From positions 27,252,971 to 27,316,970 of the forward strand of contig NC_058059.1 of assembly GCF_020085105.1 (NCBI RefSeq): DNA of 64,000 bases, in the 5' to 3' direction. Position numbers and translations under genes: made by a program. Positions 1 to 12,200 of the stretch are shown here, piece after piece. Each line of letters starts with the position of its first letter. Within the stretch, counting starts at the first letter, position 1. Source of the DNA: Siniperca chuatsi. Lineage: Eukaryota > Chordata > Actinopteri > Centrarchiformes > Sinipercidae. The notes beneath the pieces were generated by a model. That model was given only the letters and a program-made list of their open reading frames with translations. It did not search any database and was not told the origin of the DNA.

Positions 1-365
<365 letters not shown>

Positions 366-769
366 GTTACAGTGTTGGATGTTCATATTAAACATGGCCA
401 AAGTTTCAAATAATGAGGTAAACGTATGTAAAAGTAATCCCTGTGAGCAAAAAGCTCAGGTTTCCAACGTTTCTTTCTACATTCGAGCCTAGTTGATGTC
501 AATGCGCACCCAAGTACAGGGACGCCCACGTCTGTCCAAGTTATTCGACTGCTCTGTGTGGAGACTACTCTGCTCAGGACTACTCTTCAGGTTTTTGGAG
601 GTTGTTCAGTATGTCTTGCAGAAAGTGGTATTTCGGTTGTTAAGGAAAGTTAGTTATTTTTATGATGGACAGATGGCTTTACTTGTTGCTAAGTAACCGC
701 TAACTACTGCTAACTATATCTACCGTTAGCTCCGTTAGCCGTACAGCTGGCGCATCCCATTAGCTAGCT

Positions 770-878
770 GACTCTGGGAGCTCGGAGCCTGGGCCTGAAA
801 ACCTCCTCCTCCTGGTCCAAAGCTCCTGTGCTAGCGGTGTGAACACCAGCACTCACTTGGGGCTCCGAGCTCCCAGTC
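770..878. repeat. Foldback (inverted repeat) with about 70-bp loop
   Basis: The left arm at 770-789 ends GGGAGCTCGGAGCC and the right arm at 861-878 begins GGCTCCGAGCTCCC, its exact reverse complement. GCTAGC/GCTAAC-rich sequence flanks both arms and extends the pairing imperfectly. It looks like the core of a palindromic MITE or foldback element. Confidence 0.6.
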
Positions 879-2280
879 TGGGCAGCCAGCTAAGCTAAAA
901 GGACCACCACAAGCTACATGACTAACTAAGCTAACTAGCTAACAGCAGCAGTTAGCAGTTACTTTAAAGCTATCTGTCCATCAGGAAACTCCATAAATCA
1001 TCAAGAGTTGATGCAGAGCAGCTGAAGGACATCAGAGGGAAAACCAGAAAATATTTCCTCCATAAATTATGATCCACTTTCACCAAAATCAGTGAATCGG
1101 TGAAGTTATAAAAGTGGTGTGTTTTTGTATAGTAAGCATTGAGGCCCAGCCCCCAGAAAAACTGCGCTCCAGCGGCGTATATCATTTTACCAACCTCATT
1201 CTCGTCTCATTTGTGGTCAGTTAAACATTTCAGTGCCCCATAAATGCGTATAGCGACCGCCCTCCACAGGTTGAAACCCAGCTATTGCAATTGAATTTTG
1301 CTATTGGCTGATCTAGAGGCAGGTGACGTATATGGTGTCAGCTTCTCGTGACTGACTACCACCTCTACGTCGCTGTCCATGCTACACTGAGCTCTCCTCC
1401 GTGCCCCCGACCCTCCACGTCATACGCTACGTAGCCACGCCTCCTACAGTCGTCGCTCCCTCACTCCTCTGTTGCATTTTTTAAAATATGCTGGGAGGAA
1501 GGGTTCTAGCCAAATTTGAGGGTGTAGTTGCCCTTTAAAGAGACAGGAGCTACAACAGCTTGTTTCAGACAACTGAGGGTCTGCATAAAGGGCCAGTATA
1601 AGCGAAGCTACTGAAGTGGAATCCCAGAATAAAGACATAGAGCTGTAATTCAGCATAATAGGTCTCCTTTAATCTCGTTTTAACTAAAAAGCGAGGGAAA
1701 GAGAAGGAAAGTGCAACAAAAAAGAATCTGAGTGCTTTCAATTGAGTATGTTGAATGTCTCTACATACTGCAGTACCCACCGGCCTCAGCAGCCATTGTC
1801 CATCCACACCAGTGAAATCATTTCATCATCACCAGTGAAATCACATTCAGGCTTCGTCACTGCCGTCAGGAACAAAACCTGATGCTCTCTGATTGGATGT
1901 TTCTTACAGCAATACTCTCTGGGACTCGTAGTTGACTACGACTTGTTATGGACACAGTCTATTGTTACCTTTGAAAATTTCTCCAGTTCAGTTTCATTGT
2001 TTGTATCGATATTTCAGCCAGGTGAGATTCATGTCCCACCTACCAACTAAAAAACACTAGAAAACTTGATGAACCGATACAGGCTACCTCTTTCATGGTT
2101 TTGATCAAACGATGTCCAACGGGCTAGCCGTACGGGGATAATATGTAGCTACGGCTAGCCCTGATAGCTTATACAACATTCACATCAACTTTCGAGTCGT
2201 AATTACGAAACTCACTTTTCTGAACACTTTGATGTATCAGACGTGTCGCTAATAATGCGAAATGCCTGAAAATCGCTCAA

Positions 2281-2400
2281 GGATATAGCGTTATATTACC
2301 AATGCACAGTATTTTTAACCCTCACTTGACCAACACTGTAATCATACAACCATCTTGAGTTGATGACGCGAACGCTCACAAGTTGTTAACATGGGAATCT
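2281..2400 (+). repeat. Dispersed repeat, copy 1 (partner near 10610-10730)
   Basis: Sequence shared with 10610-10730 includes GATAT, GTTATATT, ATCATACAA-like and GTGACGCGAACG-like blocks in the same order and spacing, ending in GGTAATCT/GGGAATCT. The copies are clearly diverged. The family is not recognised. Confidence 0.6.
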
Positions 2401-2826
2401 TCCTCGACATCTATCTGGGATCAACAACTGGGATTAGTGACTTTGGCATGTACAAATAAAACTGACTTGACTTATGTCACATGACACTGAACCCGGAGTG
2501 ACATATCCATGAGCCACTTCTCGACGTCAGCATTACTAAAGCTGTGTCTCATTTCAGGCTCCGCTTCCTTCACAAAATACACGTCAAAAGGCTGTCCAAG
2601 TCATCTGTATGTCTTTCTGCTGCACGTCACCAATGTCTGTTTCTATAGCAACAGATAAGCCCACGGCAACCTGGTAACTCCAATTCTTAGTGTTTTTGTT
2701 TTCCACTTTAAATGTTGCAGGTGAAAAAAAACTGTACAAACTAACATTAGGAGTCATTTCCAGACAGTTTAAGTTGTTAGTTCTTCACATTCAAACTCCT
2801 CCTCTGTTCTCCATCACGCTGTGGAT

Positions 2827-4008
2827 CTACTTCTTCCCCTCCTCCTCCTCCTCCTCCTCCTCCTCTGCCTCCTCCTCCTCCTCTGCCGCCTCCTCCTCCT
2901 CCTGCTCCTCCTCTGCCTCCTCCTCCTGGTCTTTCTCCTCCTCTCGGCCTCCTTCATCACCTTCTGCAGCCTCTTTCTTGCTGCCGTTTTGTCCTCCACC
3001 TCCATCACCACCGGCCTCATCCTCAGCTTCTTTAGACTCCTTGTCATCGCCCGTGCCCTGAAAATCCAAACACACGTTAGGCTTTGATCGGAGAGCGTGC
3101 TGCTGAGAAGTGCGGCAGCCATGAGTTGTTTTCAGAAAATCAAAACAAAAAAACTAACTGGTGAAGTTTAAACCATCACTTCAGAAAGGAATGAAAATGT
3201 GATGATAATGATGATGACGATGTTTTAAGTTCACTTTAAATCATTAGTTACTAACTTTTATAAACCCAACATTTAAGTGGGACAGTGCAAACCCTGCAGC
3301 GTTTCATCATTCCAACAAGTGCAGCGGACTAAACTTTAACACTAAGCTCATCATAGACAAAGTTTATTATTATTATTATTGTTACTGTTATGTGCCCATT
3401 TTAACAGGCAGTTTTAAGTCTAAAGTCAGGGAACTGTGTGTGATGGGGGTCCAAAGCTGTACCTGCTTCAGGCGGCTCCTCCTGCGGCTCGGGACCCGGG
3501 CCTTCATCCTTTGGGACAGCGCCAGCAGCTTGTTGTGTCTCTGCCTCTTCTTCGCCTTCTCCGCCTCCTCCCTCCGCTTCTCCTCCGCATGGTCCGAGTC
3601 CGACTCGTCCTGCCGCTGCAGCCTGCTCCGCTTCCTGGGCTGCACCATCCTCTTCGGCTGGCTCCTGTCCTCCTGCTCCTCGTCCTCCTCCTCCCCGGGA
3701 CTGGAGGACGAGGAGCTGTCGTCGCCTCCCAGGAACGAGCGCTTTCTGCGGGTCACTGAGCGACTGTCATCGCTGGATGTCGCCCCGGAATCGCTCCGGT
3801 CCCGGTCCTCCTGCTCGCTGGCCGCCTCCGGGGAGCTCTGGAAGTCGGACTGGGATCCTGAGGAGGAGGAGGAGGAGGAGGAGGAGAAGGAGCCTTCGTC
3901 ACTGTCGTCCAGGATGGAGGCGGGCAGGCCGATCTGCCGCTTCTTCGATGCGGCCACCTTGGTTTTCCGCATCGACGCGAACATTTTCCGCTTGTACAAG
4001 CTCTCCAT
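2827..4008 (-). CDS. Unidentified Ser/Glu-rich, basic-cluster protein (2 coding exons)
   Basis: Two exons join in phase 0 for 258 aa: 4008-3463 (182 codons, starting MESLYKRKMFASMRKTK) and 3057-2827 (76 codons plus stop). The donor is CAG|GTACAG and the acceptor TTTTCAG. Residues about 40-110 are Ser-rich with acidic runs. Residues about 115-180 carry several Lys/Arg clusters (PRKRSR, KKRQR, RRRSR) that look like nuclear localisation signals plus a charged helix. The C-terminus is almost pure Glu and ends GKK. This composition suggests a nuclear, phosphorylated, disordered protein. The basic segment followed by an acidic tail loosely recalls CCDC82, but no DUF4211 domain follows, so I do not name it. 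The long opposite-strand ORFs are products of the (CTC)n/(GAG)n composition. The last exon could differ if further splicing occurs. Confidence 0.6.
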
Positions 4009-4489
4009 GTCTGCACGCGGTACCGGAGACCAGTGACATTAAACAGAAACCCGAAAAAGAGAAGCGGACTGAATGTAAACAAGCTAACGGTGCAGCTAAC
4101 GTTACTTAGCTTATAACGTTTCGTCTGTGCGTCACAACGACAGCATGTTATTTCTGTGTTAAAAACACAACATGGCGTCTGAATTCACCTCCGTGCAGAT
4201 TTATTTTGGACTCTATTCACGGAAACGTTCTGCCTGTATGTGTTAAAGAAGGATTTACGAGCTAAAAACGGGACATTTCGTAGAAGTTCTTCTCAGTGTG
4301 GCTAGCTGTGTGTTATTGTTGTGGCTCCCGCTTCTTCTTCGCTGAAAGGAATAGCAGAACAGCGTTGGGGCGCCCCCTGCGGCGAAGAGCAGCCACTGCT
4401 GCAGACTGCATGACGAGAAAACCTGAGCAGTCTCCATTAAGAAACACTATTATTAAATATGGTAAAAATGTAAAAGAAAAAGAATGATA

Positions 4490-5060
4490 TTGGCAACCAG
4501 GCCAGAAACACAGTGACAAAGGAGATCAAAGAGAAGCTACAATGCAAAGCTGAAAAACACAACCCTGCGTCAGAGTGGAGGGGCCTGCTGCAGGAGACTC
4601 CCCCACACCGGAGAATCAGCAACTGGCTGACGACCTGAAGGTGTTTTACTGTAGGTTTGATAAGCCCGCACTCACACCCATCACCCACTCCGACATTAAA
4701 CGACCATCTGCGCCCCTTGCCTGCCCCCCTCCCCACTGACGTAACAAAAGCCCTCCCTGGCTAAACGAACATGAAGAAGAGAGCTCTACAGGTGTTCCAC
4801 CAAATGCTTAAAGGTTGCATGAGGGATTATAATGCTGACTCTGATCTCCAGAAACCACCATAATTGTAGAATCCTGTTTAGGACTACTGACTGTGCTGTT
4901 GGTGCCCCTCAAAACTGTGACAGATAGGCTTCTCCTGAACTCTGTAACCGGTTTTTAACCCATTTTAAAGACAAAGTCGATTCCATCAGATCACCATTCA
5001 ACAGCAGTCAACCTCTCGCGGGAGCTCCTAAATCTAGGAGATTAGTTGAACCCACCCCAA
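4490..5060 (+). mobile_element. LINE ORF2 fragment, pre-RT segment (L2/Rex-like)
   Basis: Broken reading frames give text typical of the spacer before the reverse transcriptase in fish L2-like LINEs, for example KEIKEKLQ, SEWRGLLQ and a FYCRFD-like motif. Many stops and frameshifts break it. It abuts further LINE pieces on the same strand. Confidence 0.45.
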
Positions 5061-5620
5061 GCCCATCTACTGAAAGAGGTTCTTCCCACCATTGGCCCTC
5101 ACGTGTTGTGTTGCTAACAGCTCCCTGAACTCTGGGTCTTTTCCCGCCTCATTTAAAATGGCTTTGGTCTTTCCCCTAGACCCCACAGCTGTTAACAGCA
5201 AATCGTGTGTGTCATTCACTGATCAGGATGTTCATGCGTTCATCTCATCACGTCTTAACTAATGCTCCCAAAAGTCTCTCCATTTTCTCCAATTTATAAA
5301 AAATGCTGCAGCTCAGCTCTTAAAAGCCACATTAGACCTATTTAAGCTTCTTTGCATTGGCTCTGTCTGTGGCCCTGTTTGGCACCTCCTTACATCTCCG
5401 AGCTGCTCTCCCTTATGACCAAACGCCCTGCCTGAGGCAAACTCTCTTATCCGTTCCAAAGTCACGGCTAAAAACTGAAGGGGACTGTGCATTTGCTGTC
5501 AGAGCCCCCAGACTTTGCCTCCCTGCCTGAGGAGATCAGGCGTGCTGAATCGGTGCCCCCATTTGAAATCACTCCTCAAAACACACTTGTATAAAGCGGC
5601 TTTTAATTCTTGATTCCGAT
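5061..5620 (+). mobile_element. LINE ORF2 C-terminal fragment
   Basis: The translation in shifting frames resembles the C-terminal part of a fish non-LTR ORF2: NAAAQLL, a LVPKSRLK-like segment, a WNSLPEEIR-like segment and a final SLLKTHLY motif near 5570-5600. It is degenerate and has no intact frame. Confidence 0.5.
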
Positions 5621-5789
5621 GCTTTGATCTTGGTTTTATTTTGGTTTTTACTTTTACTTTTTGTCTGTTTGTTTAATCCATTGTATTGTTTCTATATTCA
5701 TATCTGTCTCTTTTCCCCATGCCTTGTTTTTGCTTTGCTCTGTTTAATGTATGCACAGCACTGTAACTGCACTACATCCTGCAACGCCT

Positions 5790-6700
5790 CGACTCCCCAG
5801 GGACATATGCAAGGATCCAGTTTGTGGACTTCAGCTCGGCGTTCAACACCACCATCCCAGACATCCACCCAGCTCACTGTGCCAGCCCCCACCTGTCAGT
5901 GGATCACAAACCTCCTGACAGACCGGAGGCAGCAGGTGAGGCTGAGGAAACTCACATCCAGCACCGGGACAATGGGCACTGGCGCCCCCCAGCGCTGTGT
6001 GCTCTCCCCACTGCTCTTCTCCCTCTACACCAACGACTGCACCTCAGGAGACCAGACTGTCAAACTCCTGAAGTTTGCAGACGACACAACGGTCATCGGC
6101 CTCATCCGGGACGGGGACGAGTCTGCATACAGACGGGGGGTTGGACAGCCGGCCCTCTGGTGCGGTCAGAACAACCTGGAGCTGACCACACTCCACTGCC
6201 CCCCCATCACCATATCCAACAACATGGTGTCTGCTGTGGAAGCCTTCAGGTTTCTGGGATCCACAATCTCCCCGGACCTAAAGTGGGGCGTCCAACATCG
6301 ACACCATCATCAAAAAGGCCCAGCAGAGGACGTCCTTCCTGTTCCGGCTCAGGAGGTTCAACCGGCCTCAGGAGCTGCTGATCCAGTTCTCCTCTGCACA
6401 TCTGTCACCGTCTGGTTTGGATCGGCCACCAGACGAGAAAAAAAATCCTCGGTGCCGACCTGCCCCCCATTCAGGACTTAAACGCGTCCAGAGTCAGGAA
6501 ACGGACAGGAAACGTCACTGCAGACCCATCACACCCCGAACACAACCTGTTCCACCTTCTCCCCTCTGGGAGGCGCCACAGAGCCCTGTACGCCAAAACA
6601 ACAGGTTCTACCCACAGGCCGTCGCTCTGACGAACAGTTCACATCAGTCACACGGTGTCAGTAACCCTGTAACACCAAAGCATCCACTTACTTACGAATG
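5790..6700 (+). mobile_element. LINE reverse-transcriptase fragment (L2/Rex1-like), degenerate
   Basis: A long open stretch encodes recognisable RT blocks: FVDFSSAFNT near 5820, WITNLLTDRRQQVRL, GAPQ.CVLSPLLFSLYTND, and KFADDTTVIG, which holds the FADD catalytic motif, near 6070. It continues to AFRFLGSTISPDLKW and, in other frames, to the C-terminal LFELLPSGRR-like block. At least three frame changes interrupt it. It is the best-preserved LINE RT in the window apart from 18.8-21.8 kb. Confidence 0.75.
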
Positions 6701-6779
6701 GTATATTTCTTCTTCTTCTAATTTCAGCTGCTCAGCCACAACAGATCATCTGTTTCCATCTCGCTGGCAACCCGGTATC

Positions 6780-6985
6780 CGCATATTTGATTTGGTATAG
6801 GCTTTTTACGCTGGACCTCCTTCCTGACAGAACCCTCCCCATTTATCCGGGCTTAGGACCGGCAATTAGGAACGCACTGGCTTAGGCATCCCCAGTGGCT
6901 GTGGAGCAACCCGGGGTTCAGTGTCTTGCCCAAGCATCAGTAGAGGACCCGCTCTACCAGCCGTGCCACAGCCGCCCTACAAATG
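6780..6985. repeat. Dispersed fish repeat fragment
   Basis: The stretch beginning TTTTTACGCTGGACCTCCTT, with a CCATTTATCCGGGCTT block and a CTTGCCCAAG box, matches a motif I know to recur in teleost genomes. I do not assign a family. Confidence 0.45.
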
Positions 6986-7884
6986 ATGTATTTACAGTTT
7001 TAAATACACACTGTGCTTTAACATGTACATATCATCTATTATCAAATATGTAAACATGTATACATGCATACACTGTACAAAAGCACCCACTTCTTGTGTA
7101 TAAAGTAATCTAGTACTTTACCCATTCAGTATGTATAGTCAAATACATGACGGCTGAATTCCATTTAGCTGCTTCAGTTTCAGGGTCCTGGTGCTGTGCA
7201 TGCTGGCTCACTGTCACCCTTGCTGCATGACTAGCAGCGCGTTTTAGATGTTATCGTCCTCTCTGTTAACTTGTTTTTAATGAATCAATCCATAAATTAC
7301 AGGAAGTGATTAAGCGTCTTTTAGCTCACAGTTTTGGCTTTATGGCACATTTACTGTATGGTTCAGTCTCAACGCTCTTATCAGCCAGCAGCAGACACTA
7401 CCTGCTGTGACAGACAAGATACTGGCGCCAGATATTGTTCTCAGGAGCTGGTGGAGGCCAAACCAGAGCGAAAAGGGGAGTGAATGTTGGACTTACAGCG
7501 ATCAGGTGGCCAGAAACACGACTGGGATGATAATGCTGCTCTGCTGGATGTGGAATTAGGCAGCTGCTTGCTAACATATTAGCTACAACAACTTTATAGG
7601 GTGATAATATGTCAGGGCTGTGAGTCTGTCAGACTGTTGTGGAGTTCCTCTGCCCCCTGGAGGCCCAGAACATTCAGCAAATGCAGCTTTAAGAAAGAAA
7701 CCTGCTCTCAGATCGAACTTTCAGAGGGATTTTAATGTTAATATGAATTTATAACAGGTTGGTGAGTTTTCACTGTTGACATACTGTATCTATCAGATTC
7801 TGGAATCATCTCCATCAGTGACTGAGCAAACTGAATCAGTTTATTATAAACTCTTATGACCTCTGAACCCTCAGGTGTCCTCAG
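6986..7884. other. Intergenic sequence and wdr91 3' UTR
   Basis: No coding signal is seen. The minus-strand wdr91 message runs into this stretch: an AATAAA (TTTATT on plus) lies at 7845-7840, about 40 nt beyond the wdr91 stop, and probably directs polyadenylation. Confidence 0.55.
7840..7845 (-). other. Polyadenylation signal of wdr91
   Basis: AATAAA on the minus strand lies 40 nt past the wdr91 stop codon, the nearest canonical signal. Confidence 0.55.
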
Positions 7885-9171
7885 TCAGGACTTCTGAGCC
7901 AGGAGCGTGCTCAGTTTGATCTTCCCATCCATGGAGGCGGTCAGGCAGGTGCCGCAGTCCACCGCCGAGCACCAATCAACTGTCACCACCGGCGCTTTGT
8001 GCCCGCCCAGTGACAGCACGCTCTCCAGAGCCGGCTCCCCATTGGTCAGCTGGAAGAGGGGGAGGTGTTAGTAGATCAAAATATAATACATCAAATGAAA
8101 ATATTAATTTTAATCCAGCAAGGGAAACAAAACAACAAAAAAAGTCTTCAGTACTTCAAATTCAAATTAAAAGATTAAAATAAGTTGGGTTAACAGGTGA
8201 GAACATCAAATTATTGATGTTCATATAACTTCTTATTTTAAAAAGCTGGAAGAAAATCAAAATGCATCAAAAATATATCATACAAAAAGATAATTACGAT
8301 AAATGTAATAATAAAAACAATCATAAATTAAAATGACTACATACAAATAAAAACACAAACTAAATAAAACATTAACAAATAAATACCATAATTATACATA
8401 TATAAGACGATTTCAAGAAGTAAAGAAGTTCATTGAGGATGAGAGGTGTCTTTACTCTGTATATGAGTCCTCCGGTGCTGGAACACGTCAGGACGTGTTG
8501 TCCTTCAGAGTCGAAGGCAAAGAGTCGACCTCGAGGAACCTGAACCTGAACAAGAGTAGACATCAAGTGTCATTACATTCATTGGAGTCGATCGATTTCT
8601 TTTACCTGATATTCCATCAGCAGGATTTATCTTCCTGTGACCTAATTTATTATAACTTTAGTATGCAAATGATGGCGTTGACTAATTCATTTCTTCCCTA
8701 CTAAGTCCTGTACGGTAGTTATGTTGGTGAAAACTGTCATCCTGCTTCTGCAGTGCTTTAGAGCTCTAGTGAAGAGAGGTAAATAGGTGTTAATGTCAGT
8801 TTTTATAGTAAAACAAACTAAAGCCGAAGCAGTCTGTGAGGTAAAGCAGCTGTTTCCATGGTAACTACTTAGCTGTTTCCATGGTAACTACTTACCTGTT
8901 TGTACCCGCTGTACCCTGACAGGACGAAGGGCCCGGTGGCGTCCTGAGGTAAAACCTGCTCTGACTGCTTCACCCCACACCGATGGATGTTCCACTGGAT
9001 GAACTGAACACACACACACACACACATTTATTCACTTAACTCAAAACTGATATGGCGGTTTCTTTCCAAACATGCAACATGCCCTGCAACATTAAAACAG
9101 GTTTTAAAAAGTCAGTTGAAATTGAAATGATCTGTAGACATTCTGTCACCATAATGGGTTTTCCACAAAAT

Positions 9172-9205
<34 letters not shown>

Positions 9206-12200
9206 TGCCATCTTCTCCGATGCTGAAAACGGTGTTTTCATCATAGCTGAACTCCACACTGTAAACCTCTCCGTCGTGAGCTCTCCAGCTCATAGCGCTC
9301 TCATACCGCTGCATATCTGCAGCAGAGAATTCAGAGGACTGTGTTCAAATGTTGCAGAAAGTACTCTGCGCTACACTTTACCCCATCCAGATGTGAAACT
9401 GAGGGTTTGAGGCGCTCATTTGTGCCCACTGCCATCAGACTGTACAACAGCAGTGGAGACCACAGACTCGATTCTGTTAATATGTCAGGCTGTTTTTATT
9501 ACATTATATACTATATAACATTTCCATTACATTTCTATATTAATACAAACACTAAGTATCATTACTTAATCATATTAAATATTAGTCACTAGACTGTGTA
9601 ACACTGTTTACGTATACGAGACTCGCTGCTACTAATCACATCACTTTTGCCTTGTAATTTAGTCTTTAAATGCTCTTGTATCGTTTCTATTGTTACTTCT
9701 CTTCTTGTTTTTGTTTTCTATACCTCTTATTTATTTTTTACTTTCTCTCTTTATCTGTACTTATTTCTGTCATTGTGCTGCTGCAAGAACCAAATTTCCC
9801 CTCTGAGGATGAATAAAGGCTTATCTTATCTCATCGTATCTTAATAGTCTTAATAATCCCAAATCTCTCTGGGATTTATGACTGTTAGTCAGAGAAAAAC
9901 ACGTTTGGAAAGATGTCACTTTGAGCTCTTGTAGCAATGAAGGTCATCTGTCGTTATTTCTGAGATTCCACAGTGTAAGTGATCGTAAATAGTCAACAGA
10001 GGAATCTACAATGAAAATAAGCATTAGCGGTGTCCCTGGTAACACTGACCAAACAGTCTGATGACTCCGTCAGCAGCTCCGGTCACCAGCAGGTTTCCAT
10101 TGTGGTTGAAGGCTGTGCAGTTAATGGCTACTGGTTCCGGTTCTAAAGAGAACTGGAGCTGAGAGACAGACAGAACACTGATTATACCACGGCCACACTA
10201 AAGCTCATGCTAAACATGCTAATGCTAATGCTGTAATTCGCACAGTGTCCTAATCACATTGGTGATTGCATGTTAGCATGCATAAACGTTACATGCTAAA
10301 CATTAGCATGGTTCAGCTGTACATAGAGCTTATTGTAACACGCTCAATGTTAGCATATTAACATGTTAGTGGTAAGCGAGTAAACATATTAACATGACAA
10401 CAGTGATCATGTTAGCATGCTAACATAATTGCATTAATGAGAGAATTACTTTAATTTCCAGTTTCTGACTTGTAAGGTGTTCATGTCAACATCCACGACT
10501 AAAACCTCTCGCGATATATCTTTCTTGCTGCTTAGCAATGTGTAACAAACATGGATGCCTCACATCAGCCAACGTCTGTCACTCCAGGTAAATTAACCTA
10601 AATTTAATGGATATCGTGTTATATTGTCAAGCAATTATTTTCAACCGTCACACAGCCAACTTTACACTCATACAATCATCCTGATTTGGCCGGTGACGCG
10701 AACGTTTGCAAGTTGGAAACACGGTAATCTGTCCTGTCGCCATCATCCGTCTCACATGACCTGACCCAGCTGAGGCTGACAAATTTCAGCTGTGTCCGAC
10801 CATGTGCCATGGAGAGCCAACGGTCTGCAGGTTTTCATTCCAGCTGACAAGCTGATCAGTGGGTGGAGTCTGGTGGACCCCCGTAGGACATGGGTGGCCA
10901 CCAAAGACCTAGACTGAGAAAACTGAGCCAAATTTGACAATGCAGAGCTGATCCTGACACGCTGAGTATGAGATGCGTATTAACAGAGCTGATACAGTAC
11001 GTCAAAGTTAGCTTTGCTGCTAGTTTGTCCCAGAGGCACAGCTGTGGTACACCGACTAAAAAAAACACTGCAGTCCAGAAAGCATTTTCCCCGCAGACTG
11101 CTGACAGGACAATTCCAACTGCAAAAACGGCCAACTGAAGAAGTGCAGCAGATTTAAGGCTTTCCACCTACAGAGGTCGGTGTAGAACTACTTTTCCTCC
11201 ATTACAGGACGAAGAGTTGCACTTTAATAAAAATAAAGACTAAGGTTTAATGTAGTTCCAGGCTGTACAGTTCATAACTAAAGCCAGACCGTACAGTACA
11301 TCTGTGATTTGTTTTTTTAGAGACTGCATTTTAGTCTGATTTTTCTTTTTTCATCTTGAATATATTTTTGTTATACAGTACTCATATTGTTGTTTATAGT
11401 TTGTATTGATATTCATTTATTTTCCAGTGACTGAAACTGTTATATTTGCTGTTTGTCTTTTTTTTTACTGTAAAATGTCCCACTCAGTACATATCTCAGC
11501 CACAATTCTTTAACAACCAAATTTAATGGATCCTTATCAAAATGTTTAAATGTTGTTTTAAAAAATAAATTAGAACCCGACATATCATTATTTGATTTAT
11601 TTGAGTGATGTCACTTGAGTCAGTGTCGACGGGGGCTGAAAATGAAAAGAATCTGGGGGTGTGGAGTTAGAAAGAAGTGCATAACACGCCCAAATCTCCG
11701 ACCAAACAGTCGGTGGGAAAAAAATCAAGTACTGGAATACCTTGAAAATAGCCCCTTTTTAAACAAAGTGCTTAAAAAGTCCTTGAATTTCAAATTAACC
11801 ACATGATGCTGTCTTATATTTTGACCAAGTCATTATAATCAAATGCTCAGAATCAGAAATAGCTCAGCTTTATGTATTTTTTAATTCTGACGCGTCACCA
11901 TCTTGCGCCACTCCGTGGTGCGCTCTCCCGCTCCTGTCTTCCTCGCCTTAATTAGTTTCCTTGAACTGACGAGCAGCTGGCATCGGCCATCACTGTGTGA
12001 ATGTGTGTGAATGGGGTGAATGCGATACGTAGTGTGTGAGGCGCTTTGAGTGGTCGGAAGACTAGAAAGGCGAGTATAAATACAGTCCAGTTATCATTTA
12101 CCATCTGCCTCGACCACTGCATTGATTCATTGATGAATCAGTCACCTGCCCCCTCCGTCTCCCGACGCTGCAGGCTGTGGAGAGGAGTGGATTGAGCGAA

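Noticed and set aside
2690-3122. Poly-Ser and poly-Leu/Arg ORFs on both strands of the (CTC)n tract
   Set aside because: They are other-frame readings of the Glu-rich exon 3057-2827, which has proper splice sites and continues the upstream exon in phase.
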